A stretch of 26,952 bases of DNA from a virus (IMGVR_UViG_3300020159_002173:1-26952); one strand, 5' to 3'. Shown: positions 8,678-15,231, numbered from the stretch's first letter. Program-made: numbers and translations. The notes: generated from the letters alone by a model not told the origin.

Positions 8678-8950
8678 TTACTTCTTTTTAAATAGGTTAA
8701 TATCTATAGCAGATAGTATCCCTAATATCTTTCGAAGAATACTGCCTACTTTTGTAGATGGCTCACTTTCAGAATACTTGCTTGCAATAGATTGCAAAAC
8801 AGCCAACAGGACAATCTTCGCTCTGTGTGCGGGGACATCCTTAGCTAACATAATCCCAAGCTCCTGTCTAACAACTCGATTGTAATCAGGCACCTTCCCT
8901 TGGAATTTAATTATATCATGGTCTGTAAGTAAATTATCGTAATTCTGCAT
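8678..8950 (-). CDS. 90-aa helical protein in the lysis region
   Basis: An unrecognised protein one base upstream of the endolysin gene. It is helical, with a moderately hydrophobic stretch AHRAKIVLLAVLQSIASKYS and a basic C-terminal amphipathic segment ending DINLFKKK. The hydrophobic run is interrupted by charged residues, so it is not a clear membrane span. Its place beside the endolysin raises the option of a lysis accessory protein, but a structural role is equally possible. Confidence 0.65.
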   Translation of the reverse strand: MQNYDNLLTDHDIIKFQGKVPDYNRVVRQELGIMLAKDVPAHRAKIVLLAVLQSIASKYSESEPSTKVGSILRKILGILSAIDINLFKKK

Positions 8951-8969
8951 TTTTTTGTTTTTAATAATA

Positions 8970-9512
8970 CTACCACATAGCTATGAATGGAGGCTTCATA
9001 GTAGAATCTTTAGCAACGAAAGCATTTAAATTTTTAAAATAAATAAACTTCTTAATTTGGAATGGCAAAATAATAGGCCCTGAAGGTTGTGCCGCTTGGT
9101 CTATAATATAATCTATAATATCCCCGCCTATAGTCTCTACGGTTACGTACCCGTAAGAATCAGTAATCCCACAAGTAATCATCAGTGTACATCCTCGATT
9201 ATTCAACCCCGAAGCGTCACTGCCTGAGTATATTTCGTAATCCTCGCCGGGACTAGTGAATATGTCATCTGATAAGATTAGATTGTTTGTACCTACGCTT
9301 AATACTTTAGCGACAGTATAAAAATAACTTGGATTGTACACAATGTCTCCTGCAGAGACCCCTAATGCTATAAAGTCAGTATTATTGTCTATAAGTTGAT
9401 ACCCCGTTGCAGCTGTTGTAGCTCCCTGCTTTATTAAATTAGGGTATGGTATGTCATAAGGGCTTGCGTTTATATGTAAGGCTCTTGTATATTTTTGGTT
9501 AAATGCTGACAT
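8970..9512 (-). CDS. Beta-rich virion protein, conserved type
   Basis: A 180-aa protein starting SAFNQKYTRALHINASPYDI. It contains DFIALGVSAGDIVYN, AKVLSVGTNNLILSDDIF and YVTVETIGGDIIDYI, a pattern common in phage structural proteins built from beta strands (head-fibre, tail-knob or baseplate components). No catalytic motif is visible. Its spacing from neighbours is short and it shares direction with the late genes. The exact virion location cannot be told from the sequence. Confidence 0.65.
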   Translation of the reverse strand: MSAFNQKYTRALHINASPYDIPYPNLIKQGATTAATGYQLIDNNTDFIALGVSAGDIVYNPSYFYTVAKVLSVGTNNLILSDDIFTSPGEDYEIYSGSDASGLNNRGCTLMITCGITDSYGYVTVETIGGDIIDYIIDQAAQPSGPIILPFQIKKFIYFKNLNAFVAKDSTMKPPFIAMW

Positions 9513-9514
9513 TT

Positions 9515-9736
9515 TTATCTTTTTTTGTTTTTGTAAAAAATTTTGTTTATCAGGATGTTAGGCTCGTTTAGCCTTTCTTTCCTTTCTTCACACCCGCAAT
9601 CCACCCCTGTTACATCTGACACCTTATCGACAACCATTTTTATACCTGTAGCTTTTGTTATTCGCTCTATAGTGTCGCCTATTCCTCTGTCAGGAATTTT
9701 ATAATCCTTCCATTTCTCAGTGTGTATCGTAGGCAT
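9515..9736 (-). CDS. Small protein with VDCGCEERKERLN motif
   Basis: A 73-aa protein with an amphipathic central helix (IGDTIERITKATGIKMVVDK) followed by VTGVDCGCEERKERLNEP and a basic tail. A CGC-x-x-R-K-x-x-L-N motif of this kind recurs in small proteins encoded next to holins in Bacteroidota phages, usually without assigned function. It lies between the holin-like gene and a structural gene. Confidence 0.65.
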   Translation of the reverse strand: MPTIHTEKWKDYKIPDRGIGDTIERITKATGIKMVVDKVSDVTGVDCGCEERKERLNEPNILINKIFYKNKKR

Positions 9737-9739
9737 ATT

Positions 9740-9919
9740 TTATTTTATAACTTCATTAGCTGTAATGCGCCCATATATTGCGTATACTAATCCCGCAACT
9801 TCTACAAGTTTCGTGGCTATAACGCTCAACTCGCTCTCTTCCATAACAAATCCTGTTAAAGAAGCAATAGCTGCTGCTACAATTCCCCAAATCGTTCTTG
9901 ACTGATACCAATTTTTCAT
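9740..9919 (-). CDS. Holin-like small membrane protein (59 aa)
   Basis: This short frame runs from ATG at 9917-9919 to TAA at 9740-9742. It begins MKNWYQSRTIWGIVAAAIAS. Two hydrophobic segments are visible, about residues 9-26 and 34-50 (LSVIATKLVEVAGLVYAIYG), separated by an acidic MEESE turn, with a charged tail ending GRITANEVIK. Two-TM proteins of this size next to an endolysin commonly act as holins, forming inner-membrane lesions that release the lysin. The leader is T/A rich on the minus strand, and a dispersed 18-bp palindrome lies 15 bases upstream at 9935-9952. Confidence 0.7.
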   Translation of the reverse strand: MKNWYQSRTIWGIVAAAIASLTGFVMEESELSVIATKLVEVAGLVYAIYGRITANEVIK

Positions 9920-9934
9920 GTTATTATTTTTTTT

Positions 9935-9952
9935 AGTGTCCCCGAAGAGACT
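9935..9952. promoter_or_regulatory. Dispersed 18-bp near-palindrome, copy 1
   Basis: AGTGTCCCCGAAGAGACT. This is the only full-quality copy in the left arm. It sits in the gap between the small acidic gene and the holin-like gene, where a bound protein could block or end transcription into the lysis genes. All invariant positions (GT, TC, GA, AC) are present. Confidence 0.6.
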
Positions 9953-9960
9953 GTTTGAAA

Positions 9961-10155
9961 TTATTTTGCTCTACTTTTTCTGCCCGGGTCTCCGTTTTTT
10001 GTGTCAATATAGACCCACCCGTCATCGGTGATTTCTTCTGTCACCTCCTGTTCAGGGGCCTCAAGTACATCGGGTTCTTGTTCGTAAACTACAGGAGTTT
10101 TAGTTTCAATAACTTCTGTCTCCTCAACTTTTTCAATATTTTTTTTGTTACCCAT
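9961..10155 (-). CDS. Small acidic protein (64 aa)
   Basis: I take the start as the ATG at 10153-10155 (MGNKKNIEKVEETEV) because the frame upstream of it overlaps the promoter region; a longer form from 10182 adds nine residues. The protein is strongly acidic in the middle (EQEPDVLEAPEQEVTEEITD) and ends with basic GDPGRKSRAK. It looks disordered and I recognise no domain. It is transcribed away from the winged-helix gene, with 40 bases between the two start codons. Confidence 0.6.
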   Translation of the reverse strand: MGNKKNIEKVEETEVIETKTPVVYEQEPDVLEAPEQEVTEEITDDGWVYIDTKNGDPGRKSRAK

Positions 10156-10175
10156 TTTTAAAGTATTTATCTTTG
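10144..10175 (+). promoter_or_regulatory. Bacteroidota promoter for the winged-helix gene
   Basis: TTTG at 10144-10147, a 20-base spacer, then TATCTTTG at 10168-10175, an exact fit to the Bacteroidota pattern TTTG-N19/21-TAnnTTTG. Transcription would start near 10182, giving a leader of about 14 bases before the ATG at 10196. The -33 box lies inside the first codons of the divergent acidic gene, so the two genes share control DNA. Confidence 0.6.
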
Positions 10176-10179
10176 TCTG

Positions 10180-10187
10180 CAAATATA
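10180..10187 (-). promoter_or_regulatory. Candidate -7 box for the leftward acidic gene
   Basis: The minus strand reads TATATTTG, about 25 bases before the ATG at 10155, which fits TAnnTTTG. The -33 position has TTTC, one mismatch from TTTG. Together with the rightward promoter it makes a compact divergent promoter pair. Confidence 0.35.
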
Positions 10188-10195
10188 CAAATAAA

Positions 10196-10663
10196 ATGAG
10201 ATTAAGAAAAAATAATTACCTGAAATATTATAAAGTTGTCAGGAAGTATATGTTAGCTAAATATAATCTAAGCCAAGCAGATTTGGATGTGCTACTTTAC
10301 ATCTACAGCGAATCCTACTTTACAAGAAAAACCTTTTTTATAATAAATAAAGTTCTTAAGTGGGAGGATGACAAGCTTTCTCGAATGATGAAGGATGGGT
10401 GGATTGAAAAGTTCAGAAACTCAAGCCCGGGTAAACCTGCAAGATACCAAATATCAATTAAGGGGTCGAGGCTTGTAACGGATTTGTACAATATTTTAGA
10501 CGGCGACAGAGAGATTAGCCAAAAAGCAAGATTCAACCCTTTATACTCAAGCAAACAGGATATAGATAAAAACTATATCAAAATGTTGGAAGAAATGATA
10601 GAGGACACCAAAAGGTTGAAAGCACTTGCTACTCAACAACAACTACGTCCCCCTCACGAATAA
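10196..10663 (+). CDS. Winged-helix (MarR/PadR-like) DNA-binding protein
   Basis: This 155-aa protein is the only rightward gene in the left arm. I use the ATG at 10196 (MRLRKNNYLKYYKVV), since it follows a good promoter; a 17-residue N-terminal extension in the same frame would begin upstream of the -7 box. Features of a winged helix are LSQADLDVLLYIYSE, a recognition region around INKVLKWEDDKLSRMMKDGW, and the wing SSPGKPARYQISIKGSRLV, typical of MarR-type regulators. It probably regulates phage transcription. Its 3' end overlaps the 3' end of groES by 35 bases in opposite orientation. Confidence 0.75.
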   Translation: MRLRKNNYLKYYKVVRKYMLAKYNLSQADLDVLLYIYSESYFTRKTFFIINKVLKWEDDKLSRMMKDGWIEKFRNSSPGKPARYQISIKGSRLVTDLYNILDGDREISQKARFNPLYSSKQDIDKNYIKMLEEMIEDTKRLKALATQQQLRPPHE

Positions 10664-10886
10664 TCGTAACCTGCTCATCCTTGATTAGCATAGTAAACGA
10701 GCTGCCCTTGTCGTAATAGACAACGTCTCCGTCTTTAATCGATTGAACCTCAGTCCCTTTCTTGATAACGACTGCTCTGCGGTATCGCAGTTGGTTAGCG
10801 TCCTCGCCCGAAAGCAATAATCCTGACTCTGTCTTTATGTCAGAGTGGTCGTCACGAACGGCTATGTACTTCCCTATCGGTTGCAT
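10629..10886 (-). CDS. groS: Co-chaperonin GroES (phage cpn10)
   Basis: An 85-aa cpn10 protein, shorter than the usual 94-97. It starts MQPIGKYIAVRDDHSD. The mobile loop is visible as TESGLLLSGEDAN, whose GLLLSG matches the GGIVLTG that docks on GroEL, followed by RRAVVIKKGTEV and KDGDVVYYDKG, the usual barrel strands. The roof loop is short. It would cap the phage GroEL encoded two genes upstream; the start overlaps the Cys-rich gene by 35 bases. The final residues EGDVVVVE match the classical end DILAIVE. Confidence 0.88.
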   Translation of the reverse strand: MQPIGKYIAVRDDHSDIKTESGLLLSGEDANQLRYRRAVVIKKGTEVQSIKDGDVVYYDKGSSFTMLIKDEQVTIIREGDVVVVE

Positions 10887-11061
10887 ATATTAAGTTTTTA
10901 TTATATATAAAATTATCGCAATGTGTTTTGCCCTCAAACTCATCGAATTTGAATATTTTAAACACAGACGGGTCTCCACCCGGGTGATTCGTGTATCGTT
11001 TGCATGACCCCTTTAGTGGGCACATGGTGTTTGCACAGCCTATATTAACCTCTTGCGTCAT
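10852..11061 (-). CDS. Small Cys protein between groEL and groES
   Basis: A 69-aa protein beginning MTQEVNIGCANTMCPLKGSC, with Cys at about 9, 14, 20 and 48 (KTHCDNF), which suggests a zinc or disulfide-stabilised fold. It overlaps groEL by 17 bases and groES by 35, so all three are one translation-coupled unit. I do not recognise the family. Its position invites the guess that it acts with the chaperonin, for example as a client or adaptor, but this is inference. Confidence 0.7.
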   Translation of the reverse strand: MTQEVNIGCANTMCPLKGSCKRYTNHPGGDPSVFKIFKFDEFEGKTHCDNFIYNKNLIYATDREVHSRS

Positions 11062-12646
11062 ATTCTCTTGCCATTGTGATTATTGCGTTAGTTGATAGGA
11101 TTGTAACAGCAACACTAATTGCGTTCTGCAATGCGCTTCTTGTTACCTTCAATGGGTCTATCACGCCCATATCGATTAGGTTCCCCTTTTCTCCTGTCTT
11201 CACGTTATATCCTTCATCCCAAGCCATACCGCCTGAGTAGATGTTGGTAACACAAAGCCCTGCATTCTCGATTATCTGAGTAAGCGGAGCTTTCAGTGAT
11301 AACTGAATTATATTCAACGCTGCAGCGTGCTCAGGAGATGTAGCTCCGCCACACAACTCTCTAAGGTCTATCGAGTCAAGCCCTCTACCTGCGCCCGGTA
11401 GGATACCCTCCTCAAGCGCAGAGCGAACAGCACATACTGCATCGTCCACTCGGTCATACAACTCCTTCTGCTCTAAGTCGGTATTACCGCCAACGTATAT
11501 CACGCCAACTCCACCCGTTAAAGAAGCAATTCGCTCAAGGATAAAGTCCTTGTCTGTTTTTTTAGTTGCCTTGTCGTAAGCATGCTTTAGCTCGTCCACT
11601 CGTTTCTCAATCTCCTCCATGTTTACCTTAGCCTCAGAACGGATAATAACAGTCTTGTCTGAACTTATCACAACCTTAGCAGCGTGGCCAAGGTCTCCGT
11701 AATTAATTAAACTTAAATCGTCACCTGTCTTTTCGCTGAAGTAGGTCGCTCCTACACTCATCGCAATGTCTTGCATCAGCTCATGTTGTCGGTACCCAAA
11801 ATTAGGAGGCTGAACAGCGCAGCATTTCAAATTCCCCCTAACCACATTAGCCGCTAACGTGTTTAGCATATTCTTCCCGCAAGGGGATATGATTAACAAT
11901 TTCTTACCCTCGGTGATAATTGGTTTCAAAACCTGCTCAACCTGAAGGATGTTGGATATCTCCGTGTCACTCATCAGTATCATCACGTCCTCAAGGATAC
12001 ACTCGTCTCGCTTTTGGTCGTTCACGAATAATGGGCTCATAAACCCACGATTAAATTGCAACCCCTTCGTACTCTCCGTATAGGTCTCGGTTGTCTGAGA
12101 CTTCTCCACCGTCACTATGCCATTACGACCAACAGCTTTGTACACGTCAGCTATCAACTTCCCCGTCTCCTTGTCGTTATTCGCAGACAATGACGCTACA
12201 TCCCCAATCATTTTCGTTGTCACTCGTTTACTCATCCCTCGAAGCTTGTCCACTACCTGCTCCCCTATGTCTGACATATGGCGAAGCACAGCAGTCCTGT
12301 TCAACTTCTCATCCAAAAACTCAATCCCCGTCAAAACCAATGCCTCAGTTAATACTATCGCCGTTGTCGTCCCATCCCCCGCAGAAGTAGCGGTACGCTC
12401 AGCAGCCTCACGCATCATACTCACAGCCAAATTTTCAACAGGGTCTATCAACTCTATCGACTTCGCTACAGTTACCCCATCCTTCGTCACAGTTATACCA
12501 TGGGTATGATTAGGTGACTCTATCAAGACCGTATTACCCGATGGCCCTAAAGTGCTTTTTACAGCAGTTGCCATTTTTACAATACCCTTCACTAATTTGT
12601 CTCGACCTTCTTTTCCGAACTTTAAATTTTTTGGTTGGTACTCCAT
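11045..12646 (-). CDS. groL: Chaperonin GroEL (phage-encoded)
   Basis: This 533-aa group I chaperonin is near full length (E. coli 548). Nucleotide-binding motifs are present: STLGPSGNTVLIE (about 31-43), TKDGVTVAKSIEL (54-66), SAGDGTTTA (88-96) with the catalytic Asp, and RVDDAV at about 399-404 with the residue equivalent to E. coli D398. The apical block RGFMSPLFVN is intact, as is the equatorial C-terminal GNLIDMGVIDPLKVTRSALQ. The GGM-repeat tail is absent; it ends MAREYDARG. It differs at GPSGN (usually GPKGRN) and GILPGAG (usually GVVAGGG). It is the first gene of the leftward arm, behind a near-consensus promoter, and probably folds virion proteins. Confidence 0.95.
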   Translation of the reverse strand: MEYQPKNLKFGKEGRDKLVKGIVKMATAVKSTLGPSGNTVLIESPNHTHGITVTKDGVTVAKSIELIDPVENLAVSMMREAAERTATSAGDGTTTAIVLTEALVLTGIEFLDEKLNRTAVLRHMSDIGEQVVDKLRGMSKRVTTKMIGDVASLSANNDKETGKLIADVYKAVGRNGIVTVEKSQTTETYTESTKGLQFNRGFMSPLFVNDQKRDECILEDVMILMSDTEISNILQVEQVLKPIITEGKKLLIISPCGKNMLNTLAANVVRGNLKCCAVQPPNFGYRQHELMQDIAMSVGATYFSEKTGDDLSLINYGDLGHAAKVVISSDKTVIIRSEAKVNMEEIEKRVDELKHAYDKATKKTDKDFILERIASLTGGVGVIYVGGNTDLEQKELYDRVDDAVCAVRSALEEGILPGAGRGLDSIDLRELCGGATSPEHAAALNIIQLSLKAPLTQIIENAGLCVTNIYSGGMAWDEGYNVKTGEKGNLIDMGVIDPLKVTRSALQNAISVAVTILSTNAIITMAREYDARG

Positions 12647-12681
12647 TTGAATGTTTATATTTTTAATTTATGATTATGAGG

Positions 12682-12712
12682 CAAATTTAATACTAATATC
12701 TAAACTAACAAA
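12682..12712 (-). promoter_or_regulatory. Bacteroidota promoter for the groEL operon
   Basis: On the minus strand, TTTG (12712-12709), 19 bases, then TAAATTTG (12689-12682), an exact match to TTTG-N19/21-TAnnTTTG. The start would fall near 12675, leaving a leader of about 30 A/T-rich bases before the groEL ATG at 12646. This is the strongest promoter candidate for the leftward arm. Confidence 0.65.
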
Positions 12713-12810
12713 AAAAACTTTTAATTCCAAAAATGTCAAAATAAAAGTTCCCTATTATATATATATATTCTATTATACTTTTATTTTTTTTATATTATAA
12801 AATAAGAATA

Positions 12811-12902
12811 AAATCGACATTATCGACACTATTCCCAATTGACAATAGTTTCAGAGAAAAAAAACGACACAATCTTGACATTAGACCGACATAAAAGTGT
12901 CA
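12811..12902. repeat. Left iteron cluster (YGACA repeats)
   Basis: CGACA occurs at 12815, 12824, 12865 and 12887, and TGACA at 12840 and 12876. The last three (12865, 12876, 12887) are exactly 11 bases apart, one helical turn. An inverted TGTCA follows at 12898. The 16-mer AAATCGACATTATCGA at 12811-12826 recurs at 12987-13002. The orientation is opposite to that of the right cluster. Confidence 0.6.
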
Positions 12903-12986
12903 AAAACTACCCCAAAATACCCTAAAAACATATGTGAAAAATACATATAAGTAATATTCTTCATGGATTCAGGTGCTTTTTAGGGG

Positions 12987-13100
12987 AAATCGACATTATC
13001 GATGTCGTCTTTTTGGTCTAAAATGACGACTTTTTACCCCCTCGTGTCGGTTTTTTATCCATTTTGTGTCGATTTTTTGTCAGTTTTGTGTCGATTTTTA
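12987..13100. repeat. Right iteron array, TGTCGnYTTTTT at 21-22 bp spacing
   Basis: Five repeats start at 13003, 13024, 13045, 13067 and 13089 (spacings 21, 21, 22, 22): TGTCGTCTTTTT, TGACGACTTTTT, TGTCGGTTTTTT, TGTCGATTTTTT, TGTCGATTTTTA. Spacing of two helical turns places each site and its T-tract on one face, which also predicts bent DNA. The first repeat forms a dyad CGACAT-TATCG-ATGTCG with the facing half-site at 12991. Iterons of this kind bind replication initiators or regulators. Confidence 0.7.
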
Positions 13101-13285
13101 GGGGTAAGATATAGGAAGATTTGGGGTAATTGGGTACATTTTGCGCCGGCGTTTGAAATGGGAAAGTGATATTTTTTTAGCCATGGGGGGTCACTTTTTT
13201 GACCTTTTTCGGGCAGATTTTAGGCTTTTTGCCATAGAGGGGACCTATATGCGTGCCACATACATATAGATAATACCTATACTTG

Positions 13286-13600
13286 TATAGCTATAGTCTA
13301 TAGTGCGATGCACGAAGTATAGCTTAAAGTTATACTTTATATAGACATAGCTAATACATTGATAACCAATGTATTGAGTCTGTCTATAGTTATATATCGA
13401 TAGCTTATATAGTTATACCGACTATATAGATGCAGTCTATACGATTCTATAGATTCTATCTATATATATAGACAAACTATATAGATACAGTCTATACTCG
13501 TATAGCTATATCTTATATATTGATGCTATTAATATAGAGATATTCTATTGGAGTCTAATAGATTTTGTCTATATATGCGACCGAACTATATAGACATTCG
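13286..13600. repeat. Field of GTCTATA / TATAGAC repeats
   Basis: About nine copies of GTCTATA or its complement lie in this A/T-rich tract, many extended to CTATATAGA palindromes. Two 22-bp direct repeats (13421-13442 and 13476-13497) are identical except at one position; both start ACTATATAGAT and end CAGTCTATAC. Isolated CTATAG-type motifs continue to about 13860. The dense half-site repetition suggests a protein-binding or easily melted region, not a coding tract. Confidence 0.55.
13353..13375. repeat. Hairpin with 9-bp perfect stem
   Basis: AATACATTG, loop ATAAC, CAATGTATT. Perfect pairing with a five-base loop, embedded in the GTCTATA repeat field. Confidence 0.5.
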
Positions 13601-13611
13601 AATCTCACATT

Positions 13612-13644
13612 GGACAATTGTCAATGCACAATTGACAATTGTCT
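13612..13644. repeat. Hairpin A: 12-bp stem, GCACA loop
   Basis: The stem ACAATTGTCAAT (13614-13625) pairs perfectly with ATTGACAATTGT (13631-13642) across the loop GCACA; a further G-C and a G-T pair extend it. Its right arm overlaps the start of the 18-bp palindrome at 13640, so the hairpin and the occupied palindrome may exclude each other. Confidence 0.6.
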
Positions 13645-13657
13645 CTTCGAAGAGACC
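13640..13657. promoter_or_regulatory. Dispersed 18-bp near-palindrome, copy 2
   Basis: TGTCTCTTCGAAGAGACC. The inner 16 bases are a perfect palindrome. It lies in the central control region, overlapping hairpin A by a few bases, about 950 bases before the first rightward gene. Confidence 0.6.
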
Positions 13658-13689
13658 GAACTAAAACGACATATGTCATATACCAAACT

Positions 13690-13720
13690 GACATTTGACT
13701 ATGCTCAATAGTCAAATGTT
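13690..13720. repeat. Hairpin B: 12-bp stem, GCTCA loop
   Basis: ACATTTGACTAT (13691-13702), loop GCTCA, ATAGTCAAATGT (13708-13719), perfect pairing. It has the same size and loop type as hairpin A, and its 5' arm is 9/12 identical to that of A, with each difference compensated on the other arm. Confidence 0.6.
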
Positions 13721-14563
13721 ACACATATAAGAGACCGTTTACACACCAATATCCAATATCGAAACATTGTGCACAGGGAATGACTCCTATAAGATACAAA
13801 AATCGCTGAGACCCGCACTACCACCGACTCTTAGACTCAGTATAGACGGAATCTATAGCATATAGAAAATAACTATTTGCATACTCCAAATATTTGTTTA
13901 TGCAAGACTAAATTTATACAGGCAAAAAATACGTTTTATAACACATTGATTAACAAGCAGTTAACCAAGTAGAGGTCACTTTCCCCTCCTCCTAACATCT
14001 CATTAACTAAATTTATGACGTTTCCGCCCGCTCTGAAACCCGCTCCCACAAAGGCTTTGAGGCTCATTAACATCTCGTTTACAAAGAAAAATGACGATAT
14101 ATTAGGTCATGCTATCATTATGCTATTACATTTGCCCTCGTCAATCAGTTCTTTCACTACCGCACTCAACACACCTTATATAGGTGCCCGCACTGAGTCT
14201 ATACGTCTAACGACAAGTATATCACCTTATCTACGATTACCGATGTAATATTGGAATAGCTAAGCCAAGATAAACCGAGTATAGTGACCTTCAATGTCAG
14301 CTAATAAACTTAGAATTCTTCGGACAAGCACCATACCCGCTCGAAGTCTTATTGTTAGGGATGCGCAAAATGTAGTCATGGAGAGAAAACCATAGCGATG
14401 CGAGAGAAGCAAGTGAGGCCATATGGCCCTTGACTTAAAGTACGATAAAGACAAGAGAAAAAAGAAAGGAAGAATAGATAACAAACAATGAAATTTAGCT
14501 ACGAGAGTGAGACATAACAATATGTGGGCACATTAAACAAATTCGTGATTAACTCGTAGCACT

Positions 14564-14577
14564 CACTTAATTTAAAA
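14564..14577 (+). promoter_or_regulatory. Shared leader element, copy 1
   Basis: CACTTAATTTAAAA, starting 33 bases before the ATG of the HTH gene. The same 14-mer (with a preceding T) recurs at exactly the same distance before the AAA+ gene. It may be a translation leader or a regulatory element; no promoter consensus accompanies it. Confidence 0.4.
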
Positions 14578-14596
14578 ACAAATAAAAACAAGCATT

Positions 14597-15211
14597 ATGA
14601 ACAACAATTTTTTTAACACACACAAGACAGAGTTGAAACTTAATAAAATCAGCTCACTAAGCGAAAAAATCGCAAAGAGCGATAGTTCGAAATTTGCCAA
14701 TACTATGGAGTTGGCGAAAGTTGTAGCTGAGTCATACCAATGGTTTCAGTCAGAAGGGAAGGAATTAATGAAGGCTCAAGAAGGTGTAGGTATGACATCT
14801 GAGGAATTTGCACGTGAAATTGGGATATCCAAAGGTTGGATGTTCAAGTTGATTAAGGCCAATGGTCTCTCTGAAGAGACTATTGAGAATTACAACAATG
14901 CATGTGACAGAGTTGATGCGAAAGGTGATGACACAGCGATGAGAAGTATTGCAGGCCTTTTGAAATTTGCGGGCACAAGTAGTGTAGAGGAAGTTGAAGG
15001 TGAGAGCGAAGTTGAAGGTGAGAGTGATGAGAAGGTAGTAAAAGAGAAACCAATTGTATCATTTACATGTCGATTGGAAGACCTTGGAGTTGAGGGTATG
15101 AAAAATGTGTCTTTAAGAGTTGATGCCCAAGGCAATGTCACTACGAAGAATTCGAAAGAAGAGATTCTTCAAGCAATGGCAGTCTTGCAGTCAGCACTAC
15201 TTGAAGAGTAA
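14597..15211 (+). CDS. HTH DNA-binding protein, ParB/KorB-like helix-turn-helix; first rightward gene
   Basis: A 204-aa protein with a helical N-terminal part (about 20-60), an HTH at about 66-90 (MTSEEFAREIGISKGWMFKL, with the following IKAN), an acidic hinge containing the direct repeat VEGESEVEGES, and a small beta-containing C-terminal domain (SFTCRLEDLGVEGMKNVSLR) with a final helix. The HTH resembles those of ParB/KorB-type or phage regulator proteins. As first gene of the rightward arm it may be an early regulator or initiator. Two copies of the dispersed 18-bp palindrome lie inside its gene (14864) and right after its stop (15214), so autoregulation through that site is an attractive inference. 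Confidence 0.7.
   Translation: MNNNFFNTHKTELKLNKISSLSEKIAKSDSSKFANTMELAKVVAESYQWFQSEGKELMKAQEGVGMTSEEFAREIGISKGWMFKLIKANGLSEETIENYNNACDRVDAKGDDTAMRSIAGLLKFAGTSSVEEVEGESEVEGESDEKVVKEKPIVSFTCRLEDLGVEGMKNVSLRVDAQGNVTTKNSKEEILQAMAVLQSALLEE
14864..14881. promoter_or_regulatory. Dispersed 18-bp near-palindrome, copy 3 (intragenic)
   Basis: GGTCTCTCTGAAGAGACT, inside the HTH gene, where it encodes part of GLSEET, immediately after the HTH codons. All eight invariant bases are present; the centre is CTCTGA rather than the usual TTCGAA. Confidence 0.5.
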
Positions 15212-15213
15212 TT

Positions 15214-15231
15214 AGTCTCTTCGAAGAGACT
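15214..15231. promoter_or_regulatory. Dispersed 18-bp palindrome, copy 4 (perfect)
   Basis: AGTCTCTTCGAAGAGACT, a perfect 18-bp palindrome beginning three bases after the HTH gene's stop codon and ending two bases before the tRNA-like element. No T-run follows, so it does not look like a simple terminator. Confidence 0.65.

Larger units (their letters stand above)
12647..14596. other. Large non-coding control region between divergent arms; candidate origin
   Basis: No convincing gene lies in these 1.95 kb. From left to right the region holds the groEL promoter, inverted and direct TGTCG-type repeats (12811-13099), a G-rich stretch with homopolymer runs (about 13100-13250), a field of GTCTATA/TATAGAC repeats (13286-13600), hairpins and palindromes (13353-13720), and a stretch of mixed composition (13985-14560). 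A possible 33-codon frame at 14294-14395 (MSANKLRILRTSTIPARS) and a 45-codon minus frame at 13936-14073 exist but have no supporting leader. A 12-bp palindrome GGCCATATGGCC is at 14417-14428. Divergent arms plus iterons fit an origin or central regulatory hub. Confidence 0.6.

Noticed and set aside
9343-9360. GTCTC-CTGCA-GAGAC inverted repeat in a structural gene
   Set aside because: Spacing differs by one base from the dispersed element and the centre is unlike it.
12091-12509. Long rightward frames opposite groEL
   Set aside because: They are shadows of the well-conserved groEL reading frame, with low-complexity Ser/Pro/Thr composition and no leader.
14015-14248. 77-codon rightward frame in the control region
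   Set aside because: Composition (Ser, Thr, Leu, Pro rich) and lack of an A-rich leader do not match the phage genes around it.
14260-14520. 86-codon leftward frame, very hydrophobic
   Set aside because: Its hydrophobicity comes from a purine-rich stretch on the other strand; no leader or family match is visible.
15214-15231. Perfect palindrome as a rho-independent terminator
   Set aside because: No T-run follows, and the sister sites have mismatches that would weaken an RNA stem, so a protein-binding site fits better.
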